This document shows, in pieces, positions 51,120 to 59,074 of a stretch of DNA of 64,000 bases (the first letter of the stretch is position 1; every line of letters starts with the position of its first letter). The stretch is taken from assembly GCF_003951095.1 (NCBI RefSeq), contig NZ_QXGL01000006.1:1-64000 (forward strand), in the 5' to 3' direction. The position numbers were made by a program, and so were the translations under genes. The DNA is from Bifidobacterium goeldii. Its GTDB lineage: Bacteria > Actinomycetota > Actinomycetes > Actinomycetales > Bifidobacteriaceae. The notes beneath the pieces are model-generated. The model was not told the DNA's origin, did not search any database, and saw only the letters and a program-made list of their open reading frames with translations.

Positions 51120-51179
51120 TTAGGCGACGAACGCGACACGCATGGTCTATGACGAAGGTGCTTAGTGTCGTATTACCCG

Positions 51180-52373
51180 TTATTTATGCTCGCGAGGCCC
51201 CTCATTATCAGTCACCGTTTCCTGTGCGGAAGCGTGCTGAGCCTTCCGGCGCGCGGCTTTGTACGTCATGTTTTCCTGCGCAATTTCAGGCAAACGACGC
51301 TTCAGATACGGGTACATTGTTGCAACGGTAAGTAGCACTACAGCAATGCAGAATCCAATGAGCACATGGCTCGCGCGGAAGAACAAGATCATAATCGAAC
51401 CGAATGCGATCAGCGCTGCCCAACCCCACAGAATCAGCACCGCGCCTTGTACACTGTGCCCGATGCGCAGCATGCGATGATGCAAGTGCATGCGGTCAGG
51501 ATGCATTGGTGATTGACCGTGGCTCAGTCGCCGTACAATCGCCAAACACATGTCGAGCACCGGCAGGAACAGCACTAAAATCGGCAGCAAAATCGGCATG
51601 AATACCGGCAGATAAATACTCGCGTGAATAGAAGCTGGGTCTAGGCGGCCAGTCATCACAATCGAAGCGCACGTAATGAGATAGCCAAGCAGCATGGAAC
51701 CAGAGTCGCCCATAAACAGTTTGGCTGGATGCCAATTGTGCAGAATAAAACCGACGCAAATGCCCACCATTGCCACGTCGATTAACGTAGCCATTGACGC
51801 GTAGGACGGCGAATTGCGCGCGATGATATACGAGTAAATCGCAAATGCGATACCGCCGATGGCCACAATGCCTGACGCGAGACCATCGAGGCCATCGACG
51901 AAATTCACCGCGTTAATTGATGCAACAATCAAAATTGCTGTAATCGCAATAGACAAGCTTGGCGAAGCGGTGATCAGCGAACCGAGTGGCAGTGAAATGA
52001 TCTGCAAGCCACCCCACGCTACAAAAACGGAAGTGAGTAGCTGGCCAGACATTTTGAGCATCCAGTCAAGATCCCACAAATCGTCAGCCATACCAATCAA
52101 ACAGATCAGCACAGCACCGATCAAAATTACCCACTCTTGGTTGTTACCTTCGAACAATCCAGCGGTGAAGGGAATACGACTGGCGTAAATAATGGCAAAC
52201 GCGAAGCCGATAAGCATGCCAAGGCCGCCCATACGCGGAGTTGGCACAGTGTGTACATCGCGCGCGCGAACTTCACCGACTGCGCCAATATGAATCGCAA
52301 TATGGCGAATAAGCGGAGTAATCAGCCACGTCACGCCTCCGGCGATCGCAGCAATGAGCAAATAAATTCTCAT
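51180..52373 (-). CDS. undecaprenyl-phosphate glycosyl-1-phosphate transferase (WecA/TagO-like)
   Basis: A 397-residue polytopic membrane enzyme, about 11 helices, that moves a sugar-1-phosphate (usually GlcNAc-1-P) from a UDP donor to undecaprenyl phosphate. Family motifs are MADDLWDLDWMLK (the MraY/WecA Asp pair), NAVNFVDGLDGLASG and the HPDRMHLHHRMLRIGHS loop. The product would start a wall polysaccharide or teichoic-type polymer. Its start overlaps the Sua5/YrdC gene by ATGA. A charged tail of about 30 residues ends the protein. Confidence 0.92.
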   Translation of the reverse strand: MRIYLLIAAIAGGVTWLITPLIRHIAIHIGAVGEVRARDVHTVPTPRMGGLGMLIGFAFAIIYASRIPFTAGLFEGNNQEWVILIGAVLICLIGMADDLWDLDWMLKMSGQLLTSVFVAWGGLQIISLPLGSLITASPSLSIAITAILIVASINAVNFVDGLDGLASGIVAIGGIAFAIYSYIIARNSPSYASMATLIDVAMVGICVGFILHNWHPAKLFMGDSGSMLLGYLITCASIVMTGRLDPASIHASIYLPVFMPILLPILVLFLPVLDMCLAIVRRLSHGQSPMHPDRMHLHHRMLRIGHSVQGAVLILWGWAALIAFGSIMILFFRASHVLIGFCIAVVLLTVATMYPYLKRRLPEIAQENMTYKAARRKAQHASAQETVTDNEGPREHK

Positions 52374-53017
52374 GCGCCAAGACCTCCGCCATTCATGTGC
52401 AGAGCCATACGGATAGCAGACTGCGGAATCATGCCTTCGCGCAAAATCGCAATACCATCGCGACCATGTGGATCTGCAGCAACTACCGTGCTCGCAACAT
52501 GACCCTTAGTCGCACCGCCATCAAAATACAGTGCCACGTCGTCACCGAACGCTTCGACAGCTTCTTCAACGGTTTGCGCACTCTGATGGCCGGAACGATT
52601 GGCGCTGGACGCAGCCAGCGGCCCAAGCGCATTGAGAATGCGAGCGGTAAGCGTGGAATTCGGTACGCGAATGCCCTGCGTGCCGTCAGCGTTCACAGTG
52701 GCCAGCGCGCAGTCTTCACGCGCTACAGCAATCGGCGAGAATGCTCCCGGCAAAAACTGTGCAGCAAGACGGTTCAGCGGCGCCGGCAGGTCAAGACCGA
52801 GCGCATCAAGTTGATCAACATTGGCGAGCAGCACTTGCAACGCTTTGAATCGTGGCCGTTGTTTGACCTCGTAAATGCGAGCGATAGCGTCCTTATTAGT
52901 TGGGTCGCAGGCCACACCGTACACCGTATCCGTAGGGATAACAATCAGACCGCCGTCATCGACGATCTTCTTCGCCTGCGCCAATGACTCGTCATTCACC
53001 GTGCAAATCGTGCTCAT
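52370..53017 (-). CDS. L-threonylcarbamoyladenylate synthase (Sua5/YrdC/YwlC family)
   Basis: A 215-residue enzyme making threonylcarbamoyl-AMP for the t6A tRNA modification. The YrdC fold is seen in GGLIVIPTDTVYGVACDPTN, the lysine-rich EVKQRPRFKALQVLL (KxR-like ATP and threonine site) and ASSANRSGHQSAQTVEEA. There is no extra Sua5 C-terminal domain. ATG 53017 gives MSTICTVNDES; two upstream ATGs are in frame and the site is weak. It commonly follows prmC; here an O-acetyltransferase in the opposite direction lies between. Confidence 0.93.
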   Translation of the reverse strand: MSTICTVNDESLAQAKKIVDDGGLIVIPTDTVYGVACDPTNKDAIARIYEVKQRPRFKALQVLLANVDQLDALGLDLPAPLNRLAAQFLPGAFSPIAVAREDCALATVNADGTQGIRVPNSTLTARILNALGPLAASSANRSGHQSAQTVEEAVEAFGDDVALYFDGGATKGHVASTVVAADPHGRDGIAILREGMIPQSAIRMALHMNGGGLGA

Positions 53018-53112
53018 GGCCACCATTGCACCATTGCGCCGCGACTTGGGTAGCGTATCGCCATCACACTGCCGCGATTTCAACGTTCCAGTTCACACAC
53101 CACACCCAGACA

Positions 53113-53172
53113 TGTACGTTCGTACACCTATACTAGTATGCCGTGCAATATCCGCCGCCATTGGCGGCATAC
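53113..53172 (+). promoter_or_regulatory. promoter and palindromes before the O-acetyltransferase gene
   Basis: TATACT at 53129-53134 can be a -10. TGTACG-TT-CGTACA (53113-53126) has perfect 6-base arms just upstream and may be an operator. GTATGCCG (53136-53143) pairs with CGGCATAC (53165-53172) in the leader, competing with CCGCC/GGCGG. Confidence 0.5.
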
Positions 53173-53202
53173 AGACATATCAGCAGCAAGCAAGGAGGCA
53201 TT

Positions 53203-53868
53203 ATGACCACCGGCAGCAGCATTCCCCCAGTCGAACTGAGAACACCGCGCGCATCCGAACGCGAAGAAATGCTCAACGGCAAACTCTACAATCCAGCAGA
53301 TCCTGAACTGTGCGCAATGCGCGAGAAAGCCGGCGACCTGTGCACCAAGTTCAACGCACTCCCCCGCGGCGACCATGCCGCGCGAACCGCCGTACTCGAT
53401 GAGCTGATTCCCAATCACGGAGAAAATCTCGACGTTATGGGACCAATCTTCTTCGATTACGGATGCCACACCACGATTGGCGATCGCGTATTCGCCAACT
53501 TCAATTTCACCGTACTGGATTGCGCACCGGTGACGATCGGCGACGATGTGCTCTTCGGCCCCAACGTGTCGCTGCTGCCTCCTATGCATCCGCTGCGTTA
53601 TGAAGATCGCAACGTACGCCGTGCGCCAGACGGATCCTTCTACGATTACGAATACGGCCGGCCGATCGTTATTGGTTCAAACTGTTGGTTCGGTGGCAAT
53701 GTAACCGTGATTGGCGGCGTAACCATTGGCGAAGGCTGCGTTATCGGCGCCGGATCAGTGGTCGTTAAAGATATTCCACCGCACACAGTGGCTGTTGGCA
53801 ATCCAGCACGCCCAATTCGCACACTTAGCGACGCGGACGCCTCCGTGTACCAGGAGTACGCGCAATAA
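53203..53868 (+). CDS. sugar O-acetyltransferase (Maa/LacA family)
   Basis: A 221-residue acetyl-CoA-dependent enzyme that acetylates a free sugar such as maltose or a galactoside. The left-handed beta-helix of hexapeptide repeats (VTIGDDVLFGPNVSLL, GGVTIGEGCVIGAGSVVVKD) and the catalytic His129 in PPMHPLRYEDRN are present, and the Maa N-terminal domain (EREEMLNGKLYNPADPEL) marks the subfamily. AAGGAGG precedes ATG 53203. It is transcribed against the prmC and sua5 genes that flank it, which suggests later insertion. Confidence 0.92.
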   Translation: MTTGSSIPPVELRTPRASEREEMLNGKLYNPADPELCAMREKAGDLCTKFNALPRGDHAARTAVLDELIPNHGENLDVMGPIFFDYGCHTTIGDRVFANFNFTVLDCAPVTIGDDVLFGPNVSLLPPMHPLRYEDRNVRRAPDGSFYDYEYGRPIVIGSNCWFGGNVTVIGGVTIGEGCVIGAGSVVVKDIPPHTVAVGNPARPIRTLSDADASVYQEYAQ

Positions 53869-53900
53869 CACCCCTGCGCTGTTGTTTCAGCGACCCACCG

Positions 53901-53940
53901 TTCGCAGTGCGCGCGATGCTTGTTACGCGCGTACTGCGAA
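53901..53940. terminator. hairpin between O-acetyltransferase and prmC, overlapping the prmC 3' end
   Basis: TTCGCAGTGCGCGC pairs with GCGCGTACTGCGAA (one G-T pair). The right arm encodes the last codons of prmC. No T-run, but it is placed to stop both convergent messages. Confidence 0.65.
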
Positions 53941-54816
53941 CAGGAAACGCGGGCGACCAGTCCAATCATTTTCTGTACGAGCCTGAGCAAACTCTTGAGC
54001 TCGCGCAAACGCTACAAGCCGGTCGCCCTGCGAAATATCATGCTCCATCACCAGCGCGCCACCCGAACGCAGCAACGATGCCGCACGCATAATAATCTGC
54101 TCAGGAATCAGCGCACCATCAGCTGAACCGCCATACAACGCCATATCTGGGTCATGATCGCGCACTTCAGGCTGCTCAGGAATTTGCGCAAGCGGCACGT
54201 AAGGCGGATTGGTAATCACCATATCGATAGTGCCGTTGAGCTGCGGCAACGTGAGCGGACTCGTCGCGTCGCCCTGCTCAAGATGATAGTTGTAGCCAGC
54301 CGACGGATCACGTTGAGATACCGCTTCACGATTGCGCTCAGTCCACGCGTACGCTTCCGGCGAGAGCTCAACCGCCCACACTTCAGCACCGCGCACTTCC
54401 GTAACCACTGACAAGCCGATCGCTCCCGACCCGGCGCACAAGTCAACCACGCGCGGCGCATACAGTCGCTGCTGCGTAATCCAATCAAGACCAGCTTGCA
54501 CTACCGTTTCCGTCTCCGGACGCGGAATAAATACCCCCGGGCCGACAGCCAAATCAAGATAGCGGAACGGCGCATGACCGACAATGTACTGCAACGGCTC
54601 GCGCTTGGCACGCCGTGCGATCATTGCTTGCAGGCGAATCTGAGCCGCGTCATCAAGCGCCCACTGCTCCCCCAGGAGCATTGCCTTGTCAACATCGCGC
54701 AGTTCGCGCCCAGCCACTTCAGCCAGCAGCAGTTTCGCATCATGTTCAGGCGTATCAATACCTGCTTCGCGCAGTGTTTTCGCCGCACTCCGAATCACAT
54801 CAGCAACAGTCGTCAT
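53923..54816 (-). CDS. prmC: release factor glutamine methyltransferase
   Basis: A 297-residue enzyme that N5-methylates the Gln of the GGQ motif in PrfA and PrfB. The SAM-binding DLCAGSGAIGL is at 125-135 and the catalytic NPPY at 203-206; the N-terminal helical substrate domain covers about 1-85. It stands downstream of prfA, its substrate, separated by hairpin element copy 3. The last codons lie in a terminator-like hairpin. The ribosome site is weak (GAGAGTGGA about 12 bases upstream). Confidence 0.95.
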   Translation of the reverse strand: MTTVADVIRSAAKTLREAGIDTPEHDAKLLLAEVAGRELRDVDKAMLLGEQWALDDAAQIRLQAMIARRAKREPLQYIVGHAPFRYLDLAVGPGVFIPRPETETVVQAGLDWITQQRLYAPRVVDLCAGSGAIGLSVVTEVRGAEVWAVELSPEAYAWTERNREAVSQRDPSAGYNYHLEQGDATSPLTLPQLNGTIDMVITNPPYVPLAQIPEQPEVRDHDPDMALYGGSADGALIPEQIIMRAASLLRSGGALVMEHDISQGDRLVAFARAQEFAQARTENDWTGRPRFLFAVRA

Positions 54817-54870
54817 TCACTTTATCCACTCTCATATCACGGTCGCAAAGCGCCGCATAACTACACACGA

Positions 54871-55032
54871 GGGATAGGCCGGGGCATACGATGCTCGACC
54901 GTAGGCTTGGCTGCTGAGCCGTGATGGACAGTCCTGCGGACTGTCCATAGGCGAAGTGAGCAGCTACGCTGCGAAGCTCCGCGAAGCGGAGAGCCTTGAG
55001 TGTGTCGAGCGTCGTATGCCCCGGCCTATCCC
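54871..55032 (+). repeat. 29-bp-arm hairpin element, copy 3, with expanded core
   Basis: Arms 54871-54899 and 55004-55032 pair over 29 bases with one wobble-type mismatch at the same arm position as in copy 2. The core begins CGTAGGCTTGGC and ends GCCTTGAGTGT, as in copy 2, but holds about 80 extra bases. That insert has its own hairpins: ATGGACAGTCC/GGACTGTCCAT around TGC, CTCCGC/GCGGAG around GAA, and GCTGCT/AGCAGC. It lies between prfA and prmC. Confidence 0.85.
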
Positions 55033-55085
55033 GGCCGTATGCGCAAACCGTTATGTCACGCACAAATCAGCAAAGCGCGCAAAAA

Positions 55086-56174
55086 CTACTTCTGATTCGC
55101 GAGGCGGTCGGCTTCGTCGGCTTGGATGTCCGAGTCGATGACTGCCTGCAGGTCGCCGTCGAGTACCGCGTCAAGGTTGTACGCCTTGTAATTCGTGCGG
55201 TGGTCAACGATGCGGTTCTCAGGGAAGTTGTAGGTGCGAATGCGCTCAGAACGGTCGAGTGAACGTACCTGCGAGTGGCGCATGTCAGCGGCTTCAGCGG
55301 CTTCCTGCTCATGCTTCATGGCCAGCAAGCGGGACTTGAGGACGCGCAATGCGGCTGCGCGGTTTTGAATCTGCGACTTCTCGTCCTGCATGTTCACCGT
55401 AATACCAGTAGGAATATGGGTCATGCGCACTGCAGAGTAGGTGGTGTTCACCGACTGGCCGCCAGGGCCGGAGCTCATGAAGATGTCGATCTTCAAATCT
55501 TTCGGATCGATTTCGATCTCGTCATCATCTTCGTCCGCTTCCGGGAAGACGATCACGCCAGCCGCAGACGTTTGAATACGACCCTGCGATTCGGTAACGG
55601 GGATGCGCTGTACGCGGTGCACGCCACCCTCATATTTGAGCGAAGCCCACACGCCATCCTCCGGCGCAGGCGTGCCCTTAGCGCGAATAGCAAGCTGCAC
55701 GTCCTTTACGCCGCCCAGCTCAGTCGTGTTCTCAGACTGAATGGTAACCGTCCAGCCGCGCTTTTCCGCGTAACGCGTGTACATGCGCAGCAGGTCACCA
55801 GCGAACAGTGCTGCTTCTTCGCCGCCAGTGCCCGCCTTGATTTCCATAATCGTGTCGCGCGCATCATCTGGGTCGCGCGGAATCAACGCAGTACGCAGTT
55901 TTTCTTCAGCAGCCGGCAGCTGCTCTTCAAGACGCTTAGCTTCCGCAGCGAAGTCTTCGTCTTCTCCAGCCATTTCGCGCGCAGCTTCGAGATCGTTGCG
56001 AATCGACAGGTAGTCAGTGTACGCGGAGACGATCGAACCAAGTTCCGCATGGCGACGGCCCAGTTTGCGGATTTTCTCAGGATCGGACGCCACGCTGGGA
56101 TCCGCCATTTGTGCTTCCAGCGAGCGATACTCCTCAAGCGCGGTTGCCGCCGCGGGGAACTGTTCGTCTGCCAT
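55086..56174 (-). CDS. prfA: peptide chain release factor 1
   Basis: A 362-residue class I release factor for UAG and UAA. The PVT discriminator (P-x-T class) is at 192-194 and GGQ at 238-240. AAGGA lies 8 bases before the ATG. A terminator separates it from rpmE upstream, so it probably starts its own transcript, with prmC downstream across the hairpin element. Confidence 0.97.
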   Translation of the reverse strand: MADEQFPAAATALEEYRSLEAQMADPSVASDPEKIRKLGRRHAELGSIVSAYTDYLSIRNDLEAAREMAGEDEDFAAEAKRLEEQLPAAEEKLRTALIPRDPDDARDTIMEIKAGTGGEEAALFAGDLLRMYTRYAEKRGWTVTIQSENTTELGGVKDVQLAIRAKGTPAPEDGVWASLKYEGGVHRVQRIPVTESQGRIQTSAAGVIVFPEADEDDDEIEIDPKDLKIDIFMSSGPGGQSVNTTYSAVRMTHIPTGITVNMQDEKSQIQNRAAALRVLKSRLLAMKHEQEAAEAADMRHSQVRSLDRSERIRTYNFPENRIVDHRTNYKAYNLDAVLDGDLQAVIDSDIQADEADRLANQK

Positions 56175-56241
56175 GTGTTTTCCTTACCCTAGAGGCGTGC
56201 GTATATGAATCGTAAAGTCTGCAAAATCTAGTGTGAGCATA

Positions 56242-56304
56242 CAAAAACGCCAGTCCTGCAAGCGGGTCGTCAAAGCGACGCCCGCACACGCATGGACTGG
56301 CGTT
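56242..56304 (-). terminator. rpmE terminator
   Basis: AACGCCAGTCC pairs with GGACTGGCGTT over 11 bases, enclosing a smaller GCGGG/CCCGC stem; TTTTTG follows on the minus strand. Confidence 0.88.
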
Positions 56305-56311
56305 ATTGAAG

Positions 56312-56524
56312 CTACTTGGCCTTCTTGCCGTAGCGACGCTCGAAGCGAGCAACGCGACCACCGGTGTCCAGGATCTTCTGCTTGCCGGTGTAGAAGGGGT
56401 GGCACTTCGAGCACACGTCGACCGTCATGTGGTCGCCCTTGTAGGTGGAACGAGTGACGAAGGTGTTGCCGCACGAGCACAGAACCTCGACGGCATGATA
56501 ATCAGGATGGATACCCTGCTTCAT
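56312..56524 (-). CDS. rpmE: ribosomal protein bL31, zinc-binding type
   Basis: A 70-residue protein of the large ribosomal subunit that bridges to the small subunit. Four cysteines (16, 18, 38 and 41, in LCSCG and CSKCHPF) form the zinc site of the C-plus paralogue. The basic C-terminus ends ERRYGKKAK. Confidence 0.97.
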   Translation of the reverse strand: MKQGIHPDYHAVEVLCSCGNTFVTRSTYKGDHMTVDVCSKCHPFYTGKQKILDTGGRVARFERRYGKKAK

Positions 56525-56650
56525 GGTTTGTCTCCTAAGGGATTCGGGGGACCCGGGTCGCCGCGCCCCTGTGGCGGGCGTGAACCGGAACCGACAAGAT
56601 GATACGCGGGGGTGTGGATTTTCCCTGTATGCGCGCGTGTATCTACTACG

Positions 56651-57676
56651 ATGGCGCGTATGAGAATCGCAGTGCTGCTTCCTGGTGAAATGTGGGCGTT
56701 CGACGTTATCTCAATCATTCAAATTTTCGATGATGATTCGGTAATGCACGGCTCGCCTGATCGCCCGATTATTGACTTTATTGCCAGTGGGCACACGATG
56801 GAACTCGATCATGGCATGTCGATTCGTACTACTGCGCTGAACGAGTATCATCACACGCCTGATTTGGTGATTATTCCTGGGTTTGCTGACCCGTATTCGA
56901 TTGCAGCTGATCGGCGCGAAGGCGATCACAAAGCGGGATTATTTACGCGCAATCCAGCGGATGCACTGGCTGCGCGCGACTGGCTCATTGACTGTCATAC
57001 GCGCGGCGTGGAGATTGCAGCAATGTGCACGGGCGTGTTTGCATTGGGCTGGACCGGTTTGCTTGACGGCGTTGCATGCACTACGCATTTGCCATTTATT
57101 GATGATCTTGCGGCGCAGTTTCCCAAAGTGCTTGTTGCTCGCGACCGACTGCTGACGCATGATGCCGAGCATCGTATTTGGACGTCAGCTGGCGGCAGTA
57201 TGTGCTTGGATTTGTGCATCGCGCTGCTAGCTGAACACGCTGGCCAAACCATGGCGAGTACGGAAGCCAACATGTTGATGATGCATTATCCGCGTTCGGT
57301 TGATAGTCGGCGTATTGCTTACGCATCATCGAATACACTGCCCGCACCGCCACGGCAGAATGATGACATTATCGCGTTAACGCGCCGTGTGCGCGAACAT
57401 TTGAGTTATGACTGGACGCTCACTACATTGGCGCAGACTGCGCATACGTCCACGCGTTCGTTTCAACGTCGTTTTGCTGATGTTATTGGTGTGCCGCCGA
57501 GCAAATGGCTGCTTAGCGAACGGCTGAAAGCTGCTAAGGAGATGTTGGAGCTGACTGATCTGCCAGTACAGGCTATTGCTATGCGTGTTGGATTACATAA
57601 TGCTGATTTGCTGCGCAAACATTTTTCTGCAGCATTTGGCACGAGTCCGAGCCGCTATCGTCAGCGATTCCAGTAG
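56651..57676 (+). CDS. AraC-family regulator with DJ-1/PfpI domain (GlxA-like)
   Basis: A 341-residue regulator. Residues about 1-190 have the DJ-1/PfpI fold of GlxA-type proteins, with the nucleophile-elbow region [18 protein letters not shown]. Residues about 235-340 form a double helix-turn-helix AraC domain ([40 protein letters not shown]). ATG 56651 or 56660 are both possible; no ribosome site is visible and the message may be leaderless. Target genes are unknown; the sugar transporter downstream and the GH120 enzyme nearby are candidates. Confidence 0.88.
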   Translation: MARMRIAVLLPGEMWAFDVISIIQIFDDDSVMHGSPDRPIIDFIASGHTMELDHGMSIRTTALNEYHHTPDLVIIPGFADPYSIAADRREGDHKAGLFTRNPADALAARDWLIDCHTRGVEIAAMCTGVFALGWTGLLDGVACTTHLPFIDDLAAQFPKVLVARDRLLTHDAEHRIWTSAGGSMCLDLCIALLAEHAGQTMASTEANMLMMHYPRSVDSRRIAYASSNTLPAPPRQNDDIIALTRRVREHLSYDWTLTTLAQTAHTSTRSFQRRFADVIGVPPSKWLLSERLKAAKEMLELTDLPVQAIAMRVGLHNADLLRKHFSAAFGTSPSRYRQRFQ

Positions 57677-57722
57677 GCTCCGGTCGCCCGCGGATCGTCT
57701 GTCAATCACTTGCCGATATCGT

Positions 57723-57754
57723 TGCGAGCGCGCACAAAGTCGTTCACGCTCGCA
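57723..57754. terminator. hairpin after the AraC-type regulator
   Basis: TGCGAGCG pairs with CGCTCGCA around 16 bases. A second repeat, TTTTCAG with CTGAAAA, at roughly 57810-57846 lies upstream of the transporter and could be an operator. Nothing else is seen in the 237-base gap. Confidence 0.5.
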
Positions 57755-57913
57755 TTGGCGTATTGTTCCCGATAGTTGGCATGAACCTACCGGTTGATGT
57801 GCGCTGATTTTCAGTTGAACGCGCATAGACTCGATGCTGAAAACAAGGTTGTTTGATGCCGTCAGCATGGTACATCGACGTATTGCATGCGGCAGCAGAA
57901 AGGACATTGGGAT

Positions 57914-58798
57914 ATGTGGCCTATTCTTTTGGCCCTTGTGCCTGCGTTTGGTTGGGGCTTCCAGGGCATTGTGATGCAGAAAGTTGGCGGCACTACTGCG
58001 AATAAGCAGATGGGTATGGTGTTGACCACTCTGGTATTCGGTATTGTGGTGCTGATTTTTCATCCGATTAGCTGGTCGTGGACGCTGATTATTGCTGCTG
58101 CGATTAACGGTATTCCGTGGAGTATCGCGCAGATTTTGCAGATTAAGTCATTCGATTATTTGGGTGTGGCGCGCGCAATGCCGCTTGCTACCGGCATGCA
58201 GCTGGTGATTACTTCGCTGCTGGGCGCACTGTTTTTCCATGAGTGGGTGCATGGCTGGCAGTTTGCGCTGGGCCTGCCGGCGTTGGCGATTATTATCATC
58301 GGCGTGGCGTGCACTGCCTTCCAAGAGAAAAGCGAGGATGCTGGCCCAACGAATTTGAAGCTCGGCATTATTATTACGTTTATTTCTGCACTGCTGTACA
58401 CGAGCTATGCGGCGGCTGGCAAGTTCTTCTCGGTTTCGAGCTGGGATATGCTGTTCCCGCAGGCAGTGTTTATGTTCCTTGGCACTACGGTGATCGCGTT
58501 CTGCATGAGCGGCAAACAGTCGATGGATCCGGAGATTGGCGTGTTTGGCAAGAAGAGCTGGCTCAATATGAGCACCGGCGTGCTGTTTGCTACAGCCAAC
58601 CTGACTGTGATGTTGTCGAATGAGATTAATGGTCTGGCGGTTGGCTGGACGCTCTCGCAGATGAACGTGATTGTGGCCACGCTTGGCGGCTTGTTCATTC
58701 TTAAGGAGAAGAAGACCAAGAAGGAAATGGTCTTCGTCATTATCGGCATGGTGCTCATCGCGATCGGCGGTGTGCTGATCGGTATTACGAAGAACTGA
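57914..58798 (+). CDS. GRP-type sugar uptake transporter (GlcU/RbsU-like)
   Basis: A 294-residue membrane protein with ten predicted helices in two similar halves of five. MWPILLALVPAFGWGFQGIV at the N-terminus and FLFILKEKK-like wording near the end (GLFILKEKKTKKE) match the glucose/ribose porter family of the drug/metabolite transporter superfamily. It would import a monosaccharide with protons. ATG 57914 is chosen; AAAGGA lies 9 bases before it. Substrate unknown; xylose or another pentose is attractive given the GH120 gene beyond the tRNA. Confidence 0.85.
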   Translation: MWPILLALVPAFGWGFQGIVMQKVGGTTANKQMGMVLTTLVFGIVVLIFHPISWSWTLIIAAAINGIPWSIAQILQIKSFDYLGVARAMPLATGMQLVITSLLGALFFHEWVHGWQFALGLPALAIIIIGVACTAFQEKSEDAGPTNLKLGIIITFISALLYTSYAAAGKFFSVSSWDMLFPQAVFMFLGTTVIAFCMSGKQSMDPEIGVFGKKSWLNMSTGVLFATANLTVMLSNEINGLAVGWTLSQMNVIVATLGGLFILKEKKTKKEMVFVIIGMVLIAIGGVLIGITKN

Positions 58799-58818
58799 CA
58801 CTGTTCACGCGATATAGC

Positions 58819-58852
58819 AAACCCCTTGGAATTCAATGATTCCAAGGGGTTT
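58819..58852 (+). terminator. sugar transporter terminator
   Basis: AAACCCCTTGGAAT pairs perfectly with ATTCCAAGGGGTTT over 14 bases around TCAATG, followed by ATTCG. It ends 6 bases from the 3' end of the opposing tRNA gene. Confidence 0.9.
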
Positions 58853-58857
58853 ATTCG

Positions 58858-58931
58858 TGGGGCCACTCGGGCTTGAACCGAGGACCGGCGGATTATGAGT
58901 CCGATGCTCTAACCGACTGAGCTATAGCCCC
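58858..58931 (-). tRNA. tRNA with CAT anticodon (elongator Met, or Ile2)
   Basis: A complete cloverleaf of 74 bases on the minus strand. Acceptor GGGGCTA/TGGCCCC (one G-T), D arm GCTCAGTCGGTTAGAGC, anticodon loop CTCATAA with anticodon CAT, five-base variable loop and T arm CTCGG TTCAAGC CCGAG. The first anticodon-stem pair (27-43) is a T-C mismatch. CCA is not encoded. The acceptor does not have the C1-A72 mismatch of initiator tRNA. Met versus lysidine-modified Ile2 cannot be settled by eye. Confidence 0.93.
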
Positions 58932-58991
58932 ACGTTGGCCGCCTGCGGCAAGCCAACTTCACTAGTGTAGCAAACAGCTGGCACAGGCGTA

Positions 58992-59062
58992 GTGAGCCGA
59001 GTGTGCCCAATGCGCAGCACATGCCCTTAGCACATTGCGCACATTACACACACTCGGCTCAC
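58992..59062 (-). terminator. hairpin downstream of the GH120 gene
   Basis: GTGAGCCGAGTGTG pairs perfectly over 14 bases with CACACTCGGCTCAC; the large loop has an inner TGCGCA pairing. It lies 12 bases after the stop. Confidence 0.75.
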
Positions 59063-59074
59063 ACACCACTTCCC

